From positions 1,178,001-1,242,000 of the forward strand of contig NC_089572.1 of NCBI RefSeq assembly GCF_040115645.1: DNA of 64,000 nucleotides, given 5' to 3'. A program made the translations under genes and the position numbers. This DNA is from Euwallacea fornicatus (Eukaryota; Arthropoda; Insecta; Coleoptera; Curculionidae). Below the pieces are notes generated by a model that saw only the letters and a list, made by a program, of their open reading frames with translations, was not told where the DNA came from and ran no database searches. Below, in pieces: positions 1-12,571 of the stretch; positions within the stretch are counted from its first letter, which is position 1; the number at the start of each line of letters is the position of its first letter.

Positions 1-1022
1 TGCTGTAATATTCTCAACTACTTATCAACAAATTATTTTAATAATTGTTCAAAATGTCCATCATCTGTTTCCAAACATTTTTCTATGAGTAAGTGTACCT
101 GGTCAAAACTCAAATAACTAAAAAACATCCTTATGTAAGAATTAAAAAAAAAATTCTGAGTGAATGCAGAGGGAAACTGCCTTTTAACCCATGTATTAAA
201 ATATAGGGTGTCCCATTTGAAGGAAGTGACTTTTCACCATTTTGAATGGGCCTAATTCAATTTATTTTTCGGACCACTCTATAGATGATTATCAAAGTTG
301 TAATTAAGAATGATGAAGTACAGCGTTTTGATTTTTTACTCGCAAAAATGTGTTGTTCCACCTCTTTCCAAGGACTCTGCGGAGTTTGTTGGCGGAACGC
401 TTTAACCTAACCAGATCAAAGCTCTGACGCCGACTGAATTTTCTATGATAAACGTCCGCTCGGTGATGACAACTATTACACAGAGCGTCTTTTTCGCTTC
501 TACGCACGTGAAGTTTTAGTGAGTGCAGCAAAAGATAATTAGGCGGTGGATAAGTGCGAGAGAGACAGACTGCCGTTTCCTCTTCCATTGTCCACGATGA
601 ATTAGCTCCGTTGACTCGCAAGCAGTACGCCTTAATCCGAGGACGGAGTGTGTGACAAAATAGGCTTGTTTTGTCACACACTCCGTTGTTTAATTGATAC
701 GATTTAAAAATGCCATTTTTATCATGGTGTTTGTGGAGGTAAGGTTACATTGAAACTTATCATGGAATTTGTTTTCCAAGGACTTGCGTGTATACGCGTA
801 ATTCTTGTCGTCCAAAATCACGTAGAACTATACCCATCCCTGGATTAAGGGGTAGTACTTGCAAGTCAACGACGCTAGGCGATTGTTGACAATGGAAGGG
901 GAAACAGTAGCTTGTCTCCCTTGCACTTGTCGACCGCCTAATTGGCTCTTGGTTTCACTCACTAAAGCTCCAAGTGCATAACTGCAAAAAGGGACTCTAT
1001 AGTTCTTCTCTCTTTTTTAAAG
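1..1022. other. Upstream or intronic DNA of the SBK kinase, no supported gene
   Basis: AT-rich stretch before the first visible kinase exon. It probably is intron of that gene, because the kinase N-lobe must lie further left. A minus-strand open frame covers 304-681 but its product is basic, unrecognised and without domain signs. A perfect 18-bp hairpin (643-686) lies at its start. The words around 187-280 resemble the ends of dispersed insect repeats, but no element could be delimited. Confidence 0.5.
643..686. repeat. Perfect 18-bp inverted repeat with 8-nt loop
   Basis: The arm at 643-660 (starts acggagtgtg) is exactly complementary to 669-686, with the loop taggcttg. It lies at the edge of an open frame of unknown origin and may mark a folded-back mobile element end. 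Confidence 0.85.
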
Positions 1023-2277
1023 GTGATCTGACCTCGAATGTATCGGACACAGGCATCGGCGAGCTGCACACCAAAAGAGTAGCCAAACAGCTATCTTCGG
1101 CCCTCGAATATATCCACAAAAACGAGCTGGTGCATAGAGACATCAAGCTGGACAACATTCTAGTGTTCAAATCCGATTTTTCCAGAATAAAACTCTGCGA
1201 TTTCGGCGAAACTAGACCGGCCGGATCGGTGGTTTTGCGCAGGAATGAGTGGCTCCCTTATGCTGCTCCTGAAATCCTGGACGTGAACACAGACGAGAGT
1301 TACATGTAAAGTCTGTAGCCTCGTGCATTCACTTTTAAAGTTAAAACTTTGTAGATGCCACACATCTCAAGACGTGTGGCAGTTCGGAATAGTAATCTTC
1401 GTCTGCTTGACTGGCTGCTTGCCCTGGCAAAAGGCAGCTAGTGATGATCCAAGGTATATGCGCTACTGCAACTGGCAAACCAGCAACTTGCCCATGATTC
1501 GTCAGCCTAAGCTGTTCAAGTTGGTCTCCTCCAAGGCTCAGAGGTTCTTTAAAAGATATCTGGAACCCAAGGAGGAGCGACGGCCCAGGGACTTAAAAGA
1601 TGTTTACAGGTAGGTAAGTTGCGGTAATAAGACGGATCTGCAATATTCTTCATGGGTGTTTGTCGTACAGGCATCTTGAGGATAGATGGATGTCTAAAGG
1701 AATGGAGAAAACGAACGAGACTTTAATGGAAGAGGAGGGTTTGTGTCCCTCTATGTACAGCTTTCACAGCTCACCAGATGAGAAAAATAAGCTGCTGCGC
1801 TCTCTTACCCAGTACGGTCTCGAAACCACGGTGGACCGCGTTGCAAAGAAAGATCGGATAAGAAAATGGATAGAGAATAGCGTGATCACAGAGGAAGATG
1901 ACGATATCGCGGATATTGATGAAGATGAGCCTAGAATCTCCTTAAGAACTCAACCAGTTAAACACAGCCAAAGCGAGAGGAGACCCAAGCCTCGTAACAG
2001 GCGACCACCAGCGAATAACAGAGAGTACAAACCCCCTGTCGATCCCCGCCTACCCTTAAAAGAGCAAAAGGTCGGCAATGGCGGCAGTAAACCCCCATTG
2101 AAAATGATGAACGTCTTGCCCTTTAAAAATGTGATTATTCATCCTGATTCACAAGCCACGTCTTCCGATAGTGCCATCAGCAGCGACAGTTCTACAGTGA
2201 AGATCGAAAATCGAAAAATGGGACTTCCTTTGGATTTTAAGAACGGTGCAGTTAGACGAAATATCTCGTTAAGATAA
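1023..2277 (+). CDS. SBK-type serine/threonine kinase, 3' part (5' exons outside window)
   Basis: Three exons are visible: 1023-1305, 1355-1609 and 1671-2277. They encode the C-lobe of a protein kinase: catalytic loop HRDIKLDNIL, DFG in CDFGET, and an APE equivalent (YAAPEI), followed by DVWQFG. The lead-in GDLTSNVSDTGIGE, the tail CPSMYSFHSSPDEKNKLL and the conserved TQYGLETTVDR block fit the SH3-binding-domain kinase (SBK1) family of insects. The final exon carries an acidic stretch and a Pro/Arg/Ser-rich disordered tail. The first visible exon begins at an AG acceptor inside a Gly codon, so the ATP-binding N-lobe comes from exons not found in the window. Introns are 49 and 61 bp. The substrate is unknown. 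The family call is firm from motifs; the biological role is not. Confidence 0.85.
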
Positions 2278-4025
2278 TTAATTAATGGATTATTTTGTAT
2301 TTTAATTATTGGATAAATGACTTTTAGATTAAATTTGAGCATTACTAAACACCTTTTTTGTGATATAAGCGTTATCTCCAGGATTATTTTTGGATCAATG
2401 ATATGAAATGGAGTTTTAAGTATAACAGATCAATTCAGGAAGTTTAAGACTTTCGGTAGCTCAGTTGCTTATGAGAGGACGATTCAATGCGTCCACTTAT
2501 AGCTGATCCAATCTGCGCATTTCTTGTGCCGCATGAATTAGTTAACAAGTAAGTATACCCCTAAGCCTGGACATTTCCAAGATCCATTGCCGTCTTTAAC
2601 TATAATTAAGCATAAAAAACCACTCGAAGTGAATAATTTATCGAATGCAGTGAGCTTAGACAGGAAGAATATTCGACATGATTGCGCTGTTGCCAGATTT
2701 ACAAACGCGGCTTCCATGCAGCTGGTTGTGCGTAGGTATTAAATTTTAAAAAATCAAGAAAGAAATGGTGAGTTGTCAAAAATAGCAGAAAAGTAGCTCT
2801 AAAGTAGAAAAGGACCAAAGCCAAAACATTTGATTTTAAATGAAATCTGGATTTTTAAATTCAACGTGCCTCAGGACTGCATTTTCAGGTAGTACCGTTC
2901 TAATCACTCACAACAAATTTATTGTGTAATAATCTCTACATTTGCAAAGTAAATACCACTTTCCTACTCTGGAAATGGTATGGATTGTACCTCGGATCAG
3001 TCTCAGTCTATTCCTGGTAGGAAACAATGCTTGTGTGTTCAAATAGTTATTTGTTTTTTAAGCATAACACGCGGTTGTGGCCAGGTTTCCTGTATCAACT
3101 TCTGATCGTTTTAGTTTGCCTTTGTAGCAGTAGTAATTAGTTTGATTGCACTTTTATTTTTGTATATAATTCTTGCCTTCACCTAGCACAATGCGGGCAA
3201 ATCATGTAATTTATATAGAGCATCCTGGTAACTTTTGAAAAGAGAGAAAAATGAAAACACAACTTTCAATGTCTCTTTTGGTGATGTGTCTAGTTGAGTG
3301 ATCTGAAATTTTCATTCATCTTTGGTTTTCTGACCAGAAGCAAGAGTTTGAGTTTGGCTTCAAATAGATATTATGTTTGAACATGATGAAAAGTGAATGT
3401 ACATGAACATGATTCCTACAGTATCATGACACATTTTGGAGTAAATTATAATGATATTCAGCAAATTTTTACAATTCAATCAGTTTTTCAGTTTTAACAT
3501 AAAGTTTTATTTTGAAACATATAAGTTGCAGTCGGTTTACGCAGCATTGAAAAGAGGATTAATTTTCTTTAAAATGGACTAACACACATTGGGACTAGTA
3601 TGGACCAAACATACTTTTTTCAAAAAATCCTGAAGATATTAACATGATAACTAAGTAATAAAAGTTTATAAAAAATGACCAAACGAAACTTCACTACTTG
3701 TTTCTGCAAAAAATCATCAAATTTTTTTTGTTGCCTATAGTTACCAAGATTTCCCATATAAACTTTCAAATGTGCTAATCCTATGCATTGTCCTATACAC
3801 CTTTAATACAATTCATTAATGAGGAGCACATCACTGAGGTATTTTTGTGTACAACATTTAATAATCAGTCTACTCTTCCCTTATAATTTGCGATGAAATT
3901 AAACTTAATTAAAATTTTAGTCTAAAAAATCCCGTAAATACCTGTCAATATCCACATTGAATCCAGAAAAATCACTATCAAACCCAGACAATACTGTTAT
4001 TATTTCGAATATAATTTGTAAGGAA
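2278..4025. other. Intergenic, SBK kinase to angel
   Basis: AT-rich DNA with no coding stretch, RNA gene or delimited repeat that I can support. It should hold the 3' UTR of the kinase and the promoter of angel. Confidence 0.5.
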
Positions 4026-6444
4026 ATGGATGGTTCACATGACTATGCTCTTTTCAATAATTCGAACTTTCGCCGAGCGAGGAGTGAAGAAAATATCTAT
4101 TTCAGGTAAGTTTCCCTTGTTTTAGATCTCCTTAGCTTAGAGTTCTCCACTTTAGTCCACCTCACAATTTTCGGTTTCCTTCTGGTTTTGTCTGTGAGGA
4201 ACGATATTTCTCAAGTTTCACTGAGGCACATAGTCCGTTCCAAGAAACCCAGTTTGGAAGTTCATCAGTACAAAACGGCGATTATTATACGTACATACCA
4301 CAGCAGTCGGTGCCTAGAAATTTTGAATTGGGCCGAAATAGCACGCCTCTCAATTTCCTAATGCCTAATCGCAACGTCCAAAACATCCAACAAAGGCGAG
4401 TAACTTAGATGTGTGACAACATTAATTTGAAACTGGTTCATAAATGCAGATATTTTGTTAAGAGAAGTGATAGTGCGGCAGCTGCATCAAACAGTCAAGG
4501 AGAAGTTACTGAGGTTTTAAAGGTTACTTACATGTCAATGCAAAATTATATTGTTATTATTTTCCACTTATACACTTAAAGGTCCTTTCCAAAAGATACT
4601 GGCAAGAGATAAATCAACAGAAAAAGAAGTCAGCTAAACACAGTTTTGAGTTCCTCTTAATGTCTTACAATGTTCTGGCCCAAGATCTATTAGATGAGCA
4701 CCCATACTTGTACAGATTTCACAACCCTAAAGCTCTCAATTGGGAGCTTAGATGGAAGAATTTGTTTAATGAAATCAAAACCATGAGACCAGACGTTCTA
4801 TGTCTACAAGAGGTTCAGCATTCCCATCTTAAAAGCTATTTTAGGTAAGCCCCTGTATGTGGTCGCACAGTCGTAGGAGCCGTTTTTTATGAGCTTATTT
4901 AGAAAACAGGTGCAGTATTTGTTGAGTTCATAATAAAATTTCCATTTCCCAGTAAGCTGGAAACGTTGGGATATGAAGGACTATACAAGAAACGTACGGG
5001 AATTCGCTGCGATGGTTGTGCCATTTATTACAAAACTGATAGACTGACTTTAGTTGAATATGAAACCGTCGAATTTTATCAGCCCAACGTTTCGGTATTG
5101 AATAGGGACAATATTGCCATTATTGCGAAGTTTTGTCCTCGGCGAAGTCCCAGCAAGCATTTTGTAGGTTAGCGAATTTGCAATATCTGTACAACAGGTC
5201 CAAAAAATATGTCATGACTATGTCAGAAATATAAACAGTAAAATTACTACAGTAGTGAGTACTAGATAGTTTGCCGATAACATAACGATCTCCTAATCAA
5301 TATTTCCGACAAAGTTATGTTCCTAACAAACTTACCAAAAATTATTTGTACTTTCTAGAAATTTGGAAATAATATTATTTTAGTCGCAACCACTCATTTA
5401 TTGTATAACCCACGAAGACAAGATGTTCGGTTAGCCCAAACACAACTGTTACTCACTGAAGTTGAACGTTTGAGTTTCCATTTTAATACAAAGGGTGTGC
5501 CCAAGTATTGGCCCATAATAATTACCGGGGATTTTAATTCGACCCCCGATTCTGTAGTATATGAGCTAATAACCAAAGGTTTTCTTAAATATGATCACTT
5601 AGCCAAGAATAAGATGCATCAGTCGGAATCGCCACAGCATGGAATTCTCTTGGGTAGGTTGAGTATTGGTTTATGAAAAATTACTATTAATAATTGAAGG
5701 AATGGGATACTATTGCTCTGCGCAGCAGGCGGACACTTTTTATGTGGGATTTGTTTCTCTATGCCTTTATTTATATAAATTCTTTGTGTTAAATGTACCT
5801 ATTCGTATTGCTTCTAGTACCCAGCCGCTTGGAAATAACTGATTCGTGCCAGCATGCAAGTTTATTACAGCAAAGAGAAAAAAATGAAGACGTTTCTAGA
5901 AGCGAGGAATTGGCTCTTATTAGACTTCACCACAGTGATAAAAACGTAGTTAAAGTCAGTTCGAAAACTATTATAGACTTGGACTTATTTTCGTCTGGAA
6001 CCTTAACTCATTCGTTTGCTTTAAAATCGGCTTATCAGCATGGATTACGAGAGGATCCAGAAGGTAAATAGTAATTGAAAACTCGCATAGTATGCATCAA
6101 ATATGACAATATCGTCAACTTTTTTTACTGTACTATTGTGAAGGTGAAGTACCATATAAGAAGGATATAGATAGCTTCGGCCATAATGCCGCACTAGTGC
6201 GGGAGATTGTGCTAAATAACTAATAAATTTTCCAGGCACCACTTTTCATGACGAATGGATAACAGTGGATTATATCTTCTACAGTGGTAAGAAACGGGGC
6301 GATAAAGTGGATGACCACAAGTTGAACTTGTTGTCAACTTATCGACTGCCGCTAAGGAGCGAATTGGGGTCTATGAATACCCCGAATAGCCTAATGGGGT
6401 CTGATCATTTAAGCTTGGTAGCCAAGTTTGACTTGAATGTATAA
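4026..6444 (+). CDS. angel: Protein angel homologue (CCR4-type endonuclease/exonuclease/phosphatase fold)
   Basis: Eight exons: 4026-4105, 4156-4399, 4463-4522, 4582-4844, 4953-5167, 5384-5653, 5818-6063 and 6236-6444. They give about 528 residues, as expected for ANGEL proteins. EEP-fold motifs are in order: MSYNVLAQDLL, VLCLQEVQ (catalytic Glu), GCAIYYKTDRL, VATTHLLYNP, IITGDFNSTPDS (Asp and Asn of the active site), and the closing GSDHLSLVAKF. CCR4-related family members act on RNA 3' ends, as deadenylases or 2',3'-cyclic phosphatases. The first two exons encode a poorly conserved Gln/Ser/Phe-rich N terminus and are the least certain part. The acceptor of exon 3 was set at 4462 because the stronger-looking CAG at 4449 would put a stop codon in frame. 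Confidence 0.9.
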
Positions 6445-7075
6445 TTAATGCAGTTTTCGACGCAGTTCAACAATGCCCCGTTCGAAAGAGTCGACATTGT
6501 GATATCTGCTAAACAACATGCAATTCATCAAATATACTTCAATGGGAGCCGACCGCATATTTGATCCTCTTTTGTAACAGTTATAGAATTGTTACTTTTG
6601 TTGACCGGGGCCAATAATGGTGGTTTTGGAATATTTTTTGTGACCCTTGAATTGCGTTTCATTACCGATTTCTGTGATATGTAAATATGATCCCGCTAAG
6701 AAGTTATAAGACGAATACGTGTGTAATACATCTAAATACGAAAAGTTCTATTTTAATATGTTCATTTTCCCGCCTGTAGTGAAATCAAAATTTTCGAAAT
6801 GTCAAAGTTATTACACTTCTCGTGGTTGTTATGTTTCTCTCTTCAGTGTGACGACAACGGGTCAACCATATACTAAAAGGAGAAATCAACAATGGTGCGT
6901 TTATCTCTTTTACTCTACAGAGTAAAGAGGAACCCCCAATCATGTCGAATGTCAACTGAAATTTTTCTAACCTCATAATTTTCATATTTATGTTTTGAAA
7001 TTTGTTTAAGTTTGATTTGCTAAGTAAAGAAAAATGTGGAAGAAGGAACTGATTTTAAGTTAAAATAATAAAATT
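6445..7075. other. Intergenic, angel to armitage
   Basis: 3' UTR of angel and promoter region of the next gene in the same orientation. Short open frames here are on both strands and look random. Confidence 0.5.
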
Positions 7076-10000
7076 ATGTTTAGCTACATATTATCATTTT
7101 TTCGTAATCCTCATCCCGAACTAAGTTATGAAGAAGCCTCAGCCATTCTAGCACAAAATGAGGAGTTAACAGTGATAGAAAGCCAGTTGGAAGCTTCCGA
7201 CTGTGGTGATTCTGTAGAGACCATACAAAAATTTCATGAGGTCTCTTCTAGAAAAGATAATAACTTTTTCACGAAGGTAGGGTCTATCACAGGTACCAAG
7301 GATGAAAAGTTTATCATTGATACTTGTTATGAGTTCTCAAATGAAGACTCAAAGCAGCATTTTCAAGTTGGAGATCGTGTCTCTTATCAGATGCTCGTTT
7401 CTGAAGGTATATGTGCCCATAGTTAGACGTTGTTTCTAATGCAGGTAAGGTTTTGGCATTTAGGACAGAGATTGATTAATTATCTGATTAAAGACATGCT
7501 TGGTAAATAACAAAACTCTAAATCACTGCCAGCAATTAAGTCCAAGACTACTAGTATTCCTTTCCATGGTTGCAAAATTTCCCTAATTTGGTACCTATGT
7601 AATTCATGACTGCTATGTAGTGGCAACTTATTTACACCAAAGTCTGAAAATTTCATTGCCGCTTTGTGGTATACTGTACAAATCTCACAATTTCGAAAAA
7701 AGCGAATGAAACGAACCTACTAGCATTGCCATTTTCTAACAATTAAAATTAAAAAAAAAATTATATTTAAGGGTTTTGGAACATTTTTCAGTATTTTAAG
7801 ATTACGACATTCGCCATTATGTCGTGATAATTGTTGAGACTATGAAAATTTAATATGAAGTACCATTAAGCCAGTATTAAATGCAGAGATGACAAAAATG
7901 AAACTTACTTAACTCTCCTTCGTCAAAATCTCTAAGAAAAATAAATATTAAATATTCAGTTTTGTCATATAGATTCGGAAAAATACGACATTTTTGTACA
8001 TGTATCTCACATGAAAATAAATTTTAATTGGCCAAAATGTCCAAACCTTGCAATAAAACACTATCAATAAAGTTTTCGACTAATAATAAATGTTATTTTC
8101 CACTTATACTAAAGGTAAAATTGATATTTACAACGTAACCTTCATCAACACTTGGGACTCAGTAGTACCTCGGGAGAATATCGCAGCCATCCGCGTGATG
8201 GTTTGCAAAGTCGAAAAACGTGAGAAAAGAATCGTTTTCCTCACTCCCGGCGATATTAAAGTGAATTTAGACCATACCCATGTTGAATTTATCCCACACG
8301 TTGGAGACTGGGTGGAAGTTGAAGTTAAATATGAGGTGAATGAGCATGCTCTTGATCTCAGTGGTGAGATCATTGAAGTCAATAAACTATGGCCAATGAG
8401 GCCCCACATTGAGGCTGGAAAAGTAACTTTATGGGATCCCCAGAAGAATTGTGGGATCATTAACAGAAAGGTGATGGTAATAATATCTTTTAAATCCAAA
8501 TTTTTAGAATCATCTTTTAGATATTTATCGACAGAGATTCTTTGAGTTGTGGATATATTCCGGTGATAGGAGACGAGGTAGTAGCAGAAATAATAGAATC
8601 AGAGCAGAACGGTTGCAGTTGGCGGGCTTTGAAAGTGTTGCCTGAGTTCATTAGTAACAGGTTTAAAAATGTTAAAAGTGATGATAACAGGAAGTTTGAG
8701 TTGACTCATCCAGCGTTAGAGATTTCGAATTGTTTTCTTAATTTTGACAAATTGGGCCAAAGTCGGATTTTTAACATAAACTTAGAAAACAAGTCTAAAG
8801 AAATTTTTAAGTTACTTAGCCTGAAAGTATCTGAAAACTCCCAAATTGCTCTTACCGACCAATTGCAGAAACCTAAGGAAATATTACCCAACTCAAAGTT
8901 TAACTTAGAGCTGAGTTGTACTCCCAAAACAATAGGGATCAGTAACGAGTTTATCGAATTCACTTTTGAATCTTTTACACTTGGAAAATACGTTAATATT
9001 AGCGTAAATTTAGGTATTAATGGCAGGTACTATCAGAAAAGTAAACACGTGCCCAATTACAATAACATTTATTCAAGTTCCAAGCAATTGATTAGGTAAG
9101 AGCTGATTTCATATTTTTGTTGAAAGTGAAGCAAGTTAGTTTTAGAGGTCAGAAACAGGGGTTTGTACGATTTCAAGCTTTCAAATTTCCCAATTATGAT
9201 ATACCAAAGAAGATGTTGGATTTAGTGATTCAGCATGGGGGCGCAAAAAACTATAATGTGGACCTTATTGAGAAGCTTAAAGTAGTTCAGAGGAGCCTGT
9301 TTTCAAATCTCGTGAGTTGTATTAAAAGCAGTTTTGCCTTTTTTGTATTAGGATAAAAAAAAACAAACTGTTTAAGAAGGTGGTTTCTTTTATTAATTAA
9401 AATTTTTTAATTAGGATCCTATCAACTACGAGGAAAAATTCCACGCCCTTCTCCACATGGACGAAATAGCAAACTTAATACACATACGACAATACGACCA
9501 GGAGCGGGCTTGTTTCATTCCAAATAAAGACTTTCTAATGCTCGAAATCGAAAATTTAGCGGAGAAGAGACCAAGCATAATTTTGGGTGACCGGATAATT
9601 GCCAGTAATCCTTTTGGAAATTCCAATGAAGAATTTGAAGGCAACGTATTTAAAGTCGGCGCTAAACACATTTACCTCAAGTTTTCTCCCATGTTTCATG
9701 ACATGTACCGAGGAGAAGATTACTCTGTTAGAATAATTCCAGGTAGGTTCATTTTGGGAGTATTTCAAACTAGAAAAATCGACGTTTTAGATCGCTTATA
9801 ACTAAGATGAATAACAATTTTTTATTATCTAGAAGTCAGGGGTGAACCAATCTTAATTTAAAGAATATGAAATTTAAAAAAATATAATTTTATTTTTATG
9901 TAAAGAAATGTTCGAATGTTTTTAACACTTTTTGACACTCTGTATATGTCTCAGGTCGAACGTCGTATCGACGGCTACATTACGCTATACATTTAGTGGT

Positions 10001-12448
10001 TAAACACTTAGGAAGAGATTGGCTGTTTCCTACTAAAGTGATAGAAAAAAATGCTCAAGTGGAATTTGTCTATGAGCCCCACAATAAGCCGAATAGAGCT
10101 GGTCTAGAGCAAATCACAAGTCCTAAGTCGAGAAAGTTGCTTACAGCTCCTGAGCTCCTTCGCAAAGCTCGGGAAGCTAGAATAAAGGCCGAGAAGGAAA
10201 AATATGGCAGCAACGCTTCACTTTCATCTAATGGAAGTTTGAGTGATTCTTTGATTGATCAAGATGGAAATAGACATTTAGATATTGGGAATAAAAAAAA
10301 CGTTTTGAAGCTCGAATGGTAAGTTTTGCAGCATCTTCGACTTGTTACCGATTACAATTAAGACATACGTTATTATTTCTTTAATATTTTATTAATTTCA
10401 TCTTTGTACATTTGGTTTTAACTTTTCTGTATCCTCAACCCAACCCATGCTTTAGGTTCAATAAAACGCTTAACTGTGTACAGAAAGACACAGTAATAAA
10501 CATTTTAAAGGGAGTTTCCCGTCCACTTCCCTATATAATCTTTGGACCTCCTGGGACGGGAAAAACTGTGACAGTCACCGAGAGTGTTTTACAGGTGATG
10601 AGATTGGTGCCAAAGAGCCGGATTTTAGTAGCTACACCATCGAATAGCGCAGCTGATTTGATTGCTTTGAGACTTATTGGTAAACTCATGTTAAAATAAA
10701 GTTTAAACTCTATCCATAACGGCAAAGGTCTCAACTGAACGGTTACAAACATTATTTAAACAGAGGTTCTCAGTGAAATCCATCATGACCGGTCCTTACC
10801 TCCTAGACTATAGATGATTTTTGAGATATCATCGTTAATATCTTAAACTCGTCAAAATATGAAAGCTTATATTTAGATTGAGTTTAAACTTTAATTTAAT
10901 GTTCTAAGAAGTTTTAGCAATTTGCAAATTGAATTCATTTAGATTCGGGAGTCGTAAGGCCAGGAAATTTGGTACGCTTGGTCTCAGTAAATTATGCGAT
11001 GAGCGATAACATCCCTCTCAAATTGACCCCCTATTGTGCCACTGGAAGTGTCGCCATAGAAGGCTGCTCGGACGAGAATATTTTAATTCAGAATGGAATG
11101 ACTTTCGGTAGGATTTAGTGACGGGGAACTCTGAAAAACTGAAAATTATTATTCTCAGACTGCAGCAGATCCGTATTGGGTAGGCACAAAATTACCGTCA
11201 CCACGTGTTCTGCAGCTGGGATTTTACATACCATGGCTTTTCCCAGAGGGCATTTCTCACACATTTTCGTGGACGAGGCGGGGCAGGCGTCGGAACCGGA
11301 AGTCATGATTCCTGTTTCTTTTTTGGACAAATATTCCGGGCAAATTATTTTAGCTGGTGTGTTTTGGATGTCTTTTTTATGATGTTCTAAGATTTTACAG
11401 TTCTTCTTTTTTTGCTAAAAATAAAATTAGGAATCTTTCAACGGAATCCTTTCTCACTATTCATCTCTTAGGCGATCCCATGCAGCTTGGGCCTGTGATT
11501 CTTTGCTGTATAGCTAAACAGTGCGGTCTGGATGAATCCTATTTGGAGCGCCTCACAAACCGATTTCCTTATGTCAGGGATTTGCAGGGATTCGCAGAGA
11601 GCGGCGGCTACGATCCGCGATTTATCACTAGACTTCTTTATAATTATCGAAGTTTGGAAACCATTTTGAATCTCTTCAGTTCATTGTTTTACCACGGAGA
11701 TCTTATCCCTACGGTGAGTAAATATAGTATAATGCGCCATAATCTGCATAAGTTACTTAGTCCTTCTCATAATCACTATGACAATCGTGTGGGTTTAACA
11801 CAAATAAACATTTCAATATAGATTTCCTCGACTGAAAGCAAGCAGGCCCACTTGCTCAACTCACTGAAACCAATTTTACCTAAAACAGTTAATGGAGAAG
11901 TACCTGCAATCGTTTTTCATGGAGTAGAAGGCGAAAACTATCAAACCGCAGACTCCCCATCCTGGTACAATCCCCACGAAGCAGCCCAAGTTTTCTATTA
12001 CATGAACGAGTTTCTTAGGCTGGGAGTGCAGGCTTCTGCTATAGGAATTATTACCCCGTATGCTAAACAGGTTCGTTGTGAAATTTAAGTACTTCAAATG
12101 AGGCTACATGTGAGGTTTGATTAGGTGCGCGAAATCCGTACTATTCTCCGAGAAGCTGAATTTCCAGTGCCCAAAGTGGGGACTGTTGACGATTTCCAAG
12201 GGCAAGAGTTTGATATTATCGTGCTGTCTACGGTGAGGTCCTCAAGTGACCTATTGCCCTGCGATCTGCAACACAGTCTGGGCTTCGTGTCCAGTCCCAG
12301 GCGCCTTAACGTTGCCATATCTCGATCGAAGGCTTTGTTAATCATCATCGGCAATCCCCGATTGTTAGCTAAAGACATTTATTGGAGGACTGTAATTCAG
12401 GACTGCGTGACTAATGGGGCGTACACTGGGTGTTCTTTTAGTACCTAA
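7076..12448 (+). CDS. armi: Armitage/MOV10-family RNA helicase (piRNA/siRNA pathway)
   Basis: Twelve exons: 7076-7406, 8115-8470, 8521-9095, 9146-9311, 9415-9742, 9955-10318, 10456-10679, 10943-11107, 11159-11356, 11472-11713, 11822-12070 and 12125-12448. They add up to 1173 residues in one open frame, close to Drosophila Armitage. The N terminus MFSYILSFFR and the KIDIYNVTFINTWDSVVPRE block are typical of armi. The C-terminal SF1 helicase core shows Walker A GPPGTGKT, motif II DEAG (about 11272-11283), GDPMQLGP, the YNYRS motif, VDDFQGQE and NVAISRSK. Family knowledge: Armi is a 5'-3' RNA helicase that feeds piRNA precursors to the Zucchini-dependent biogenesis machinery on mitochondria and supports transposon silencing. 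Most introns are about 50-260 bp; the first is 708 bp. All motif residues needed for ATP hydrolysis are present. Confidence 0.93.
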
Positions 12449-12497
12449 TGGTAAGTCTGAAAATTGACTATGTGTAATTATAAAACACGTATTTTTT

Positions 12498-12503
12498 AAT
12501 AAA
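12498..12503 (+). terminator. Poly(A) signal of armi
   Basis: AATAAA 50 bp after the armi stop codon. It lies only 8 bp from the opposite-strand signal of the aquaporin gene. Confidence 0.6.
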
Positions 12504-12510
12504 ATCTTCC

Positions 12511-12516
12511 TTTATT
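12511..12516 (-). terminator. Poly(A) signal of the aquaporin gene
   Basis: TTTATT on the plus strand, i.e. AATAAA on the minus strand, 56 bp past the aquaporin stop. It faces the armi signal. Confidence 0.55.
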
Positions 12517-12571
12517 TGGGACAAACAAAACAACAAAGTAAGACTTGAACAAAATTAAAAATAAAAAAAAA

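Noticed and set aside
304..681. 125-codon minus-strand open frame
   Set aside because: No recognisable domain, basic and odd composition, and it ends in a hairpin. Not supported as a gene.
2455..2535. tRNA-like words (ggtagctcagttg)
   Set aside because: No T-arm consensus, no acceptor stem and no proper anticodon arm. Resembles only a D-arm by chance.
8128..8499. Minus-strand 123-codon frame
   Set aside because: Antisense of armi exon 2.
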